Shown here: one piece after another, positions 55,744 to 64,000 of the stretch | How the letters are laid out: each line of letters opens with the position of its first letter | How positions within the stretch are numbered: the first letter of the stretch is position 1 | NCBI RefSeq assembly: GCF_026262505.1 | Contig: NC_067206.1 | Span: 31,201,896-31,265,895 of the forward strand | From: Trichomonas vaginalis G3 | Lineage: Eukaryota; Parabasalia; Trichomonadida; Trichomonadidae | Direction: 5' to 3' | Length of the DNA stretch: 64,000 bases | Program-made: the position numbers and the translations under genes | Notes under the pieces: model-generated | What the model was told of the DNA's origin: nothing | Seen by the model: only the letters and a program-made list of their open reading frames with translations | Databases searched by the model: none

Positions 55744-56667
55744 ATGCTCTCTTACGATGAGTCATTCATGAAGATAAAACAATTGGACCTGGTTGAAACT
55801 ATTTCATCAATGAAGTGTGGATCAGTTTATATCATCAGGTATCCAAATTGTGAAAAGAATTACGTGTTAAAATCGATTCCGATTGAAAAGTTTAAGCAAA
55901 AGGACTATGATTATATGATGGATAGTACTGATGTCAACACTACAAAAATATATGCATATGAATCATATGAATCAAATGTTTACATTTTACAGGAGTTTTG
56001 TCCAAATACAGTTGATTACATGATTAGACGCCAGAAATATCTCAACAAAGAACTTTTAGTCAAGCACTCCATTGCAATTGCCAAAGCTGTGGCTCAATTG
56101 CATCATAAGCAAAAACCACATTTGAATCTGAAGCCTTCCAACATATTAATTGATGAAGATGAAACTATTAAGCTCACAGACTTCGGATATCCAACAGATG
56201 ATGAGTTTGGAACCTGCGAAAACGAATTTCTTAATTCTCTTCCATTTTTAGCCCCAGAATATACATCAATTACCAAGCAGGACCCATATAAAGCCGATAT
56301 CTGGGCTTTAGGTGTCATCTTTTATATGATGTATACGGGTCGTATTCCATGGGATGGAATATCCAAAGCAACAATTGCAGAAAATGTATTGAAAGAAGAA
56401 CCAAACCTTGATGCAATTGATAATAAAGAGTATGCTGACATTATAGGCAGTTGCTTACAGCTTAATCCTTCAGACAGACCAAGTATTGATGATTTACTCA
56501 ATGTTCCTTTGTTTAAAGGAACATCAGCCACTTTTATAAGAAGAAAACGCAGAGATTCATTATTAATGAGTCCAATGCGCGTTCTTTCTCATACTTCTAT
56601 GATTGTTCAACCAGTAACGAAGAGAAGAATGTCTTCGATGCTAGTTACCGGTATGAGTGCTATGTAA
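55744..56667 (+). CDS. Protein kinase-like protein, probable pseudokinase, 307 aa
   Basis: ATG at 55744. Kinase fold is clear: the ATP-binding Lys43 in YVLKSI, catalytic loop HLNLKPSNIL (126-135), DFG at 146-148, LAPEY, and ADIWALGVIFYMMYTGRIPW with the invariant Asp of helix F. The arrangement is closest to CAMK-type kinases. Two essential features are changed: the HRD Asp is Asn128 (HLN), and the glycine-rich loop is reduced to SSMKCGSVYI. It thus probably binds but does not efficiently phosphorylate. The last 45 residues are basic and Met/Ser-rich (RRKRRDSLLMSPMRVLSH). A 21-bp-arm hairpin lies 200 bp downstream. Confidence 0.9.
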   Translation: MLSYDESFMKIKQLDLVETISSMKCGSVYIIRYPNCEKNYVLKSIPIEKFKQKDYDYMMDSTDVNTTKIYAYESYESNVYILQEFCPNTVDYMIRRQKYLNKELLVKHSIAIAKAVAQLHHKQKPHLNLKPSNILIDEDETIKLTDFGYPTDDEFGTCENEFLNSLPFLAPEYTSITKQDPYKADIWALGVIFYMMYTGRIPWDGISKATIAENVLKEEPNLDAIDNKEYADIIGSCLQLNPSDRPSIDDLLNVPLFKGTSATFIRRKRRDSLLMSPMRVLSHTSMIVQPVTKRRMSSMLVTGMSAM

Positions 56668-56869
56668 TATGTAAAAATAAAATAAACATGTATTGTATGT
56701 ATGATAAAAAACAATTATTTTGTAGATTTTTATCTTAACTCGAAAACTGTTCGATTTCATGTAACCGGGGTTCTTTTGTTCGTGAAGTTATTCATATTTA
56801 CAGTTATTGTATCATGAATTTTGATTTTTTTTTTCGATAATGAAACAACAATGAACAAAATAAGGTAGT

Positions 56870-56953
56870 CACAAAATCTAAGTAGTGAGGCTCTCAAAAA
56901 TTGAACCGGACTCCATACAAAATTTGTGTACCCTCACTACTTAGATTTTGTGG
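56870..56953. repeat. Hairpin downstream of kinase gene
   Basis: Arms CACAAAATCTAAGTAGTGAG with a final G and the exact complement, 21 bp each, around a 41-base loop. Trichomonad genes are not known to need hairpin terminators, so it may be a small foldback element or RNA precursor. Confidence 0.7.
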
Positions 56954-57853
56954 CCTTCAATTGAGAGGTTAGTTTTGATAGAGCACGTTATAAAATTAAA
57001 AGGGAAAAATAAATAAAATTTAAACATTTAATTATATATAATGTAAGGAGTGTAATTCCAAATTTTCTAAAAACTATTCAAATTTGAGCATTTTTTTGGA
57101 AATAGTAAATCTAATATGTACATCTAATAACAACATGATTCATCACCTTTTCAAGCTCTGCAGTCAATTTTTTGAAATTTGATTGAAATAAATGTAGCAA
57201 AAATTACATTTCATTAGGGAATATATGAGTTTCTCTAGAAACAGGCTGATAAATTTTAAATTTTGTCCAATCAACATGAATGCATTGAGAAATTTGGATT
57301 GATTTTCTGGTAGAATCTGGAACAATTCAACCATGTATAAATGGATCATGTAATCATCATGAAATGTTAGTGTTAGAGTTCAAAAGAAACAGAATGAGTG
57401 GAAATCAAACACAATCTGAATAATTTTAAACGTATACAATCTTTAAGTTTGTATTTTGAATTCTACATATATGATTGTGTAATTCGTTCTTTCAAATTTT
57501 CGGATTCAGGCATGTTTTGATAAAATTCATTCCCAAAAACGTCAATTAACAATTAAATTTAGTGTATTTTAAATATATATGCGTATTATATTTTATAAAT
57601 TATATTAAATTCGCAAAATTTTAAGTTTTAAACAAAAAATAAAAAATGTTCAAAATATGAAATTATGCATAGGATATTAAAATTTACATGTTAGCAATTT
57701 TTTTGAATTGCTTTCAATTTTCATATTGAAATTTTTAAGATTTTTTTCTGAAATAATAAGCAAGAATATCAACCTAAATAATATTAAATTCCATGCGTTA
57801 ATTTCCCCTCAAAAGTCATTGACCGCCTCTCAATCTAGATTTTGTGAGTACTT
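56954..57853. other. AT-rich intergenic DNA
   Basis: No gene seen. The last part includes AATCTAGATTTTGTGAGTAC, a partial echo of the hairpin at 56870-56953. The target duplication TATAAGAA occupies 57854-57861. Confidence 0.45.
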
Positions 57854-57861
57854 TATAAGAA

Positions 57862-60800
57862 AGAGGTAGGGCAACGATAGAAAATTTTTGGAAAAAAAGT
57901 TCGGAGATCTTAAACGTATCATATTCCCTGCATGGTTTGGTATCTTCCGCCATGCGTTGTGCCAAACATATTGACACTTTCCAATAATTAATTTATGGTA
58001 TGAGTCACAGAGTTAGATTATAAAAAGAAAGTAAATAATTGCAATTAGAAATCATATATGTCGGAAATCAAATGTTGATGAGCAGAAACCTTTTACTCAT
58101 CATAAAAGAGATAAATCACTAAAGATTTGTATACATTAAAATTTGATATTTGGTGCTCGAAAACTGTCTAATGGGACTCCTCCAAAATGAACCAATCTAT
58201 CGCTGAGGACCAAATTAGATGATGTGGATGGTGTATTCTCTAATTCTAACTTAGGAAGAATGGGAACAAAACGAATGACGACAACAACATGTCAAACATA
58301 GATTAAATATCTATGAATCAATAAAGTATACGTGCATTGAAGGTGATAACGATCACTTGAGGCTTATAACTCTTTGACTAAATTATGCAATAATTAAATA
58401 TAATCATTTTTATATTTTTATACTGATAGTAATTAATATACTATCCTGCTTAATAAATGGTATGATCAAATTTGTTTGAAAATTTAATTATGTATATGAG
58501 ACTATGTCTTCTATATAAAAATCAAAATTTTCGGACGAACCTAGATTGAACCTTTATGAAAATCTATCATTTTTGTTAATTGAGTTAATATGAATCTTTT
58601 ACATATGTATATATAGCATTGATAGCTTATATAATCATGGTTTATTCCATATTAACATATTTTTTCAGTTAAATTTGTTAATAATATCATGTAACAAATT
58701 AATTCAAGATTAGAATGTCTACAAAATGCTAACAAATAAGAACAAAATACGATTTCTCGACTTAAATTTTAATATGGAGTAGTTTTTCGTTTAAATCTAA
58801 TTAAAAATGAATAAAAACTTATCTTGTACTATTTTCATTCAAAGATTTTAATAATGTAAATCATGCATTTTCATAATTCAGTACAGTTCTTTTTAGAATT
58901 AAAGTTGATGAGGATGATATTTGTGATTTAAAATAATTTGTTAATGTTCACCTTTTATTCATCACCTTGTGGTATGCCCTAAAGCAATAGCATTATCAAT
59001 TCTGCTGAATTGATCAACTCAAAATTCCAAAAAAAATTCAAAATTTCAAAAATGAAATTAAACAATTTGAATTTTCACATGAAAAAATCAATTTCGAAAA
59101 AAATTTGGAAAATCAAAGTATTTGATAATTAGTCAAATAATCAATTTACATCGTTTTTACTCATAAATAAACAACTAATTTTTGATTTTGATATCATATT
59201 TGATAAATACTCATTCCAGAGTTGACGTAATGTATTAATTATTGTTAGAGATATTGCTTTCGCAGCAAAATTCTTATTTCATGAAAGAAAAAAAAATGAT
59301 TTTATTCCAACAAAAACAAGTAAACAGATGAATGGAAACGTACTATATTTTCATAAATGTAGTAATCAGCGTGTCAGCTTTTGTTTATCATGTTCGAGTC
59401 AAAATGTATTAACTTGTAATAAGAAATATTCGAAGATTATATGAAGTATTGAGCATTCTTTGTAGAAATATTTGTAATTCATTACTAACATATATAATAA
59501 AGTTGTTTTTTTTCCTTATTGCAATAATTTTGTCTGATTTTAATAACTTTTCATGTATACGAGTTGTGTGAATATGCATCATAATATGCGTAAATATACT
59601 TATTTGCGACGAATAATGTGGTTGCATAATGGAGGTGCTAAATTTTGATTTTTAATATGGGGCTTTGGTATGTATAATCATGTTCTTATCTCAACGTAGG
59701 AGTATTGGTGCAATATGATTAAAATTTACGAGGTTGATCTTAAATTGAATAATTCTGGAGTATAAATCACAATGCAGCTAATTCTATGTTAAAGATAGAT
59801 ACAGATTGTAGTAATCAATTAGGGAGTACAAATTCATTCTTTCATTTCTGTCGTATTGAGCAGAAAGGAAGAGATCATAACCCTAGGAAAAAAAGCCCAA
59901 ATTTGTCACTTTTCATAGTACGTTAAACTCAATTCGCTCGGCGAATGCCGAGCACACGTACTCATCATTCAACATAATATTCTCATTCTTTGGTTATTAT
60001 AGTGCCAGACAACACAAGATTTCAAAGAATTACTTGAGTTTTCAATTAATCTTAATCCGATTTTAGATTTATCGAGAACTCCATCATCACAATCACATAC
60101 TTCAGTGCGGTAACTACAATTATCCATATACAGAAGGAAGTTCTTTTCGAACAACTCATTTGGAGTCTGTTTTGGAAAAGAACTTCTTTCTGTCCGACTT
60201 AATTTCATAGTTCCTGATCAACCAAAAGACAGAAACCACACACTATCTACTTAGGAAAGGAGTTCTTTCTAAATCTTCTTAAATTGAGATTTTACGAGAG
60301 ATAACCTTCTATTGCACTTAAAAATGAACATTTTGATATCTTTAGTATCAACATGGTCATATATAGTATTTCATCTACATGAATACATTCATCTTTCGAA
60401 GTCTCTCATTAAATGGGGGCTTCGAAAGATGAATCGTTTTATTCATAACTTTAAATCTCGAACACATTTAGAGAGTGAGTAATATCATTTTATTCTTGTT
60501 TTGAGTTTATTCTGATTCAAATTGCAGTGAAAACAGAAGTTCACACATCATATCTGAATGTGAGCTCATCTATACTTATACGATCTCAATACCTCCACTC
60601 TAAGCATAAGAGGTGAAGTTATATAAAAAATTATCAGATGCGTTGAAGTCTCAAAAGTATTGCCTGAATGCTTGTTTCATATTTGTCCAAGTAGTTTCAA
60701 TGAATAAATGTATTGGTTTTTTATAATTTCGATTTATTTTTAGAAAATATTCAATATAAACCTTTATTGTGTTATTTACATCTCATAAATTCTCTGTCTA

Positions 60801-61263
60801 AATCATATAAAAGCGCGTTTTACCCCTATGAATCAAAAAAGAAATTCATTCAATATTCATGGTATATTTATTAAAATTTATACGATTTACTAATAATCAA
60901 TATTATATCCTCATAAATAGCAATATATTTTGGTAATCTATGATAATCATATACAATATTTGAAATCAAATTTTCATTAGTTTAGGTTCCTTGTTAATAG
61001 TAAACCATTATATTTATTACTAATAATAAAATCTATGTGTCGTATTGAAATTCAATAAAATTACTTATTCGGTCCAAAAAAACAAATTAGTTAAAATTTT
61101 TCTTTTTTTATGTAATTTTTGTTTTTCATTTTTCTCAAGATCCTAAGTTATGTTCTAACTTTTGACATCATATCCTATCATGCTAGGCTATATATTATAG
61201 CATATCCAAAAGGCAAGGAAATCTATCAGAGAAGCCTTTTTGACCTATCGTTGCCCTACCTCT
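57862..61263. mobile_element. hAT-like non-autonomous element, 3.4 kb
   Basis: Perfect 19-bp inverted ends AGAGGTAGGGCAACGATAG (57862-57880 and, inverted, 61245-61263) flanked by an exact 8-bp duplication TATAAGAA (57854-57861 and 61264-61271). An 8-bp duplication is the mark of hAT transposition. The interior is AT-rich with no transposase; two interior hairpins have perfect or near-perfect arms (60130-60193, arms with GGAAGTTCTTTTC; 60387-60434, arms ATTCATCTTTCGAAG). The ends differ from those of the transposon at 17154, so another transposase is needed to mobilise it. Confidence 0.85.
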
Positions 61264-61271
61264 TATAAGAA

Positions 61272-61525
61272 TCTAAGACTAAATAGTCTATAACATTAAC
61301 AAGGTATAATCTTAGTATCAATATTTCATCTTTATTATGTTGAACCCTTGTTGTTGGAAAGATTTCATTTTAGAACCTATGTAGTTATCAGATTCTATAA
61401 TTTAAATAATAGTATGCACATCATAAGATGCTGTTTTATCATGGAAATTGTTATATTTATCATTGAATTAAGTTATAGTTGATGAAAATCGAAGCAAAAT
61501 ATATAAAAAACATAACATATACAAT
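61272..61525. other. AT-rich spacer
   Basis: Short spacer between the hAT-like element and the 3' end of the discoidin-like gene; nothing recognised. Confidence 0.45.
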
Positions 61526-62227
61526 TTAATAAACAGTTATATTCCGGTTCTTTGATATATGTCCGATAATACTAACATCATCGTCATCATTATAATCAGA
61601 TAGAAAATTAATACCTTTTTCGAAGTCTGGATCATCTATCAAATCACCAAATAATTCAATTTTATTAAGTCCTATGGTAGACGGCTCTCCTGGATAAACA
61701 TCCGTCTGAATAAGTCGGACAAATTTTGTAAGATAGCTCTTATGAAAGTCATAGGTCCTTTCAGCACAAGAAAGCATATTTTCGTCTTTTTCGACATGGT
61801 GCACAGTTGAAAAAGTTATATTATCGCTTGAAACTTGTAAAGACCAGCTATAAAGTGGACATCTAGTTCCAATAACACTTAACTCACAGGAACATCGTAG
61901 ATAACAACATGCAGCTTTCAGATAATATCCTCTAAGATTTATTTTCTTATTTCTAATTGCAAAAGTGATCCAGGCTTTCTCTTCTTTAATGTTGCTGCAT
62001 TTAGAACACCAATTATATTTCTTGTCCATTTGATCTATTATGAATTCAGGTTTAGTCATCTGGATTGATCCGTTTATATATTGTTGTGAATTACCATTTG
62101 CACTTACAATAACAGTATTTTCGTGGTAAACTCGTTTGAAAATGCTATCATGAGTATATAAGAATTTCCGAAAAAGTGACACCTTCAATAGGGAGTAACA
62201 CTTAAAAAGTGACAATTTAAAATTCAC
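61526..62227 (-). CDS. F5/8 type C (discoidin-like) domain protein, possibly 5'-truncated
   Basis: Stop at 61526. The first ATG in frame is at 62059 (MTKPEFIIDQMDKKYNWCSK), but similarity-like sequence begins upstream (YHENTVIVSANGNSQQYING), where the frame is open to 62227 without an ATG, so the annotated start is uncertain. The domain pattern is that of a galactose-binding-like fold: KAWITFAIRNKKINLRGYYL, SWSLQVSSDNITF, KFVRLIQTDVYP, and GLNKIELFGDLIDD. Such domains are abundant in trichomonad proteins, often at the end of BTB-type proteins. Upstream DNA holds two GTCACTTTTT words. It may be a decayed end of a longer gene. Confidence 0.65.
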   Translation of the reverse strand: MNFKLSLFKCYSLLKVSLFRKFLYTHDSIFKRVYHENTVIVSANGNSQQYINGSIQMTKPEFIIDQMDKKYNWCSKCSNIKEEKAWITFAIRNKKINLRGYYLKAACCYLRCSCELSVIGTRCPLYSWSLQVSSDNITFSTVHHVEKDENMLSCAERTYDFHKSYLTKFVRLIQTDVYPGEPSTIGLNKIELFGDLIDDPDFEKGINFLSDYNDDDDVSIIGHISKNRNITVY

Positions 62228-62250
62228 AATAAATAAAAATAATAAATTTT

Positions 62251-62799
62251 TTAGTCTATTAAATTATTCTTTTCTTTGAAATCCTCTAAAAATTCTTCGA
62301 AATGTTCTAAAATATAATCTGGAGAATTATAACAAAATTCATTAATTTCTAACATATACGTATCTAACAATTCATTTGGAATTTCAAACGATCTTAAATA
62401 TGTAATTGAATTTTGTATCTTCTCATTTATTTGAGAAAGTTTTTCTTCAGCATTTTCCAATAAAAATCTTAATGGATTCAAATTGGCTTCTTGATTCTGA
62501 ACAAAATTTAATACTTGGTATAAACGTGATTGAACTTCTCTTTTCAATTTTGTTTTATAATCTGTCAATCGAGGCTCGCGAATTCTAATTGAAGGAATAA
62601 AACCTGTTTGAAGTAAATCGTTTTTAATACGATAAAAGTAATTGGGTGCAACTTCTTCTAAAAGATTTTTGACAAAAACATCAATTCTTTGATTTTTAAC
62701 GCAGCCAAAATCGTGATATTTTATCTTTTTAAATAAAGATTCAGAAACGTTATTCACAACGGTTAATTCATTTGGTCTGGCAGCGGCTATCCACATCAT
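62251..62799 (-). CDS. Unknown helical protein, 182 aa, start inside hairpin array
   Basis: The first ATG is at 62799 (MMWIAAARPNELTVVNNVSE), stop at 62251. The protein is almost wholly helical and charged (FVKNLLEEVAPNYFYRIKND, LLENAEEKLSQINEKIQNSI), ending acidic. No family is recognised. Its first codons coincide with one arm of a hairpin (AAGGAATTGTTGGCTATGAT) repeated in full at 63005-63064, so either the start was overwritten by the hairpin array or the array took this sequence from the gene. It lies on the same strand as the discoidin-like gene, 24 bp upstream of that frame. Confidence 0.5.
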   Translation of the reverse strand: MMWIAAARPNELTVVNNVSESLFKKIKYHDFGCVKNQRIDVFVKNLLEEVAPNYFYRIKNDLLQTGFIPSIRIREPRLTDYKTKLKREVQSRLYQVLNFVQNQEANLNPLRFLLENAEEKLSQINEKIQNSITYLRSFEIPNELLDTYMLEINEFCYNSPDYILEHFEEFLEDFKEKNNLID

Positions 62800-63803
62800 A
62801 GCCAACAATTCCTTATACAAAATTCAAAAACTTGGGTGCAATCAGTTCTGATTGCACCCAAGTTTTTGAACTTTCTTGAGGGAATTAAAGGGTGAGAGAT
62901 TTATAGTCTATCTATATATCTCCCACCCTCTAATTCCCTCCCTGACAGCGGGAAATTTTGTCTGAATGTTAAACTATTCAGACAAAGTTTCCCACTGTTT
63001 GCGAAGGAATTGTTGGCTATGATGTACTGATTCATGATCAGTACATCATAGCCAACAATTCCTTATATAAAGTTCAAAAACTTGGGTGCAATCAGAACTG
63101 ATTGCACCCAAGTTTTTGAACTTTCTTGAGGGAATGGAAGAGTAAGAGGTATACATTATGAATATATACCTCTTACCCTTCCATTCCTCTCTGACAGCGG
63201 GAAACTTTGTCTGAATGTTAAACTATTCAGACAAAGTTTCCCGCTGTCAGCGAAAGAATTGTTCCATCTGGTGCATAGAGTGTGAATCTATGCACCAAAT
63301 GGAGCAAGTCCCTCGCGAAATTGCCCAAACTTGCGTCGCATTTCAAAGATTGCGACCCAAATTTTGGCGATTTCTAGTAGAGATGGAGTATTTTGAGTCA
63401 CTGACCTATATGCAGTGGCTCAAAGGGCTCCATCTCTACTTTGAAGCAAGGAAACTTTCCTCGAAATTTTGATAATTTGAAGAAAGTTTTCAAGCAATTA
63501 ACAAAGGATTACTCGCTATGAGGTAAAAATTCTAGATTTTCACCTCATAGCGAGAGCTTCCCTTTCATTGCTTGAAAACTTTCCCCAGCTTCAAAATTGG
63601 GGAAAGGGCTGTAAAGTCGACTCCGATACCAGCAGGTACCAGAGTATTTAAAAGAGAAGCCTCGTACGAGTTTCTATGAAGACCTTCTCATTCAAAGAAA
63701 TCTTAATAGAAAATCGTACGAGGGCATTGGAAACTCGCGTCTGGTACATGTTGGTACCAGAGTGTTTGAGATTTGAAGACTCTGGTACTAAGATGTACCA
63801 GAA
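62793..63803. repeat. Chain of long hairpins (half-C, B, A, D, C, B, E, D, F and more)
   Basis: At least ten palindromes follow one another with short linkers: half of C (62793-62814), B (62820-62873), A (62881-62938), D (62944-62999), C (63005-63064), B (63070-63123), E (63131-63187), D (63193-63248), F (63259-63306), weaker ones at 63317-63374 and 63379-63438, a nested one at 63483-63584, and GGTACCAG-type ones to 63803. Arms are 18-28 bp with loops of only 2-8 bases. The order B-A(or E)-D-C(or F) is a repeated unit of about 250 bp. E is A with several stem changes matched in both arms. Confidence 0.85.
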
Positions 63804-64000
63804 TTTATGATGAATTTAAGATGGACCATTATAAAATGGTAGCGGTTTGTTTCAAAAAATTTTAGATGAGATTTGCATAGATATAGATTATATGATTTAT
63901 ACATATGAAAAATAATATATAAAAATATAATTTTGAGATAATTATGTAAATAATATTTTAAATATTTGAATTTGAGGTATAATTTTATAGTAAAATATAT
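63804..64000. other. AT-rich end of window
   Basis: Nothing recognised in the last 200 bases. Confidence 0.45.

Noticed and set aside
63215-63472. 85-codon open frame in the hairpin chain
   Set aside because: It spans several hairpins, begins without an ATG and has composition set by the palindromes.
1-64000. tRNA or rRNA genes
   Set aside because: I saw no cloverleaf-like segment with A and B box words and no rRNA-like stretch; a covariance-model scan would be needed to exclude small RNA genes.

Overview
The window looks like nuclear DNA of a trichomonad (Parabasalia: Trichomonas vaginalis or a relative such as Tritrichomonas; the species cannot be fixed from sequence alone). The reasons are very AT-rich, gene-poor intergenic DNA, short intron-less genes (a two-repeat Myb protein, a cytochrome b5, a protein kinase, a discoidin-like protein) and a heavy load of DNA transposons led by Maverick/Polinton elements carrying KilA-N genes.

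Layout. (1) 1-16843 is the right-hand part of Maverick A; its left end lies outside the window. It begins with the last codons of a family B DNA polymerase, then a GC-richer block of small genes (169-3898), a KilA-type gene with hairpin repeats, and a minus-strand virion/replication module: packaging ATPase, SF3 helicase, penton-like protein, major capsid protein and a very long coiled-coil protein. It ends in repeats and a terminal inverted repeat. (2) 16844-27183 is a nest of other repeats: a hAT transposon with a once-frameshifted transposase (17154-20293), a 1.76-kb element with 276-bp near-perfect inverted repeats (20649-22409), a hairpin array (23002-23184) and two minisatellites. (3) 27189-49759 is complete Maverick B, 22,571 bp, with poly-A/poly-T-tipped inverted repeats and a 5-bp target duplication AATAT. 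It carries a DNA adenine methyltransferase, a phage-tail-fibre-like protein, a retroviral-type integrase, small virion-like proteins, a polymerase gene reduced to its two ends, a KilA-N/GIY-YIG gene between 107-bp hairpin repeats, and the same ATPase-to-coiled-coil module as A. (4) 49765-64000 is host chromosome: a Myb gene, cytochrome b5, a probable pseudokinase, a 3.4-kb hAT-like non-autonomous element (57862-61263, 8-bp duplication TATAAGAA), a discoidin-like gene, an unknown gene, and a 1-kb chain of long hairpins.

How the parts fit. Mavericks are virus-like DNA transposons: the integrase inserts the element, the protein-primed polymerase copies it, and the ATPase with the two jelly-roll capsid proteins would build and fill a particle. 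A and B share a colinear core but differ by gene-sized insertions and deletions (HNH genes, a small unknown gene, the polymerase, the KilA cassette). Many core genes are intact in one copy and frameshifted in the other, often at homopolymers, so real decay and sequencing error both need considering. Neither copy as seen is a complete working set.

The least explained feature is the chain of long, nearly loop-less palindromes at 62793-63803, related to those at 23002-23184, where arms of related hairpins change together so that pairing is kept. No tRNA, rRNA or CRISPR was seen.
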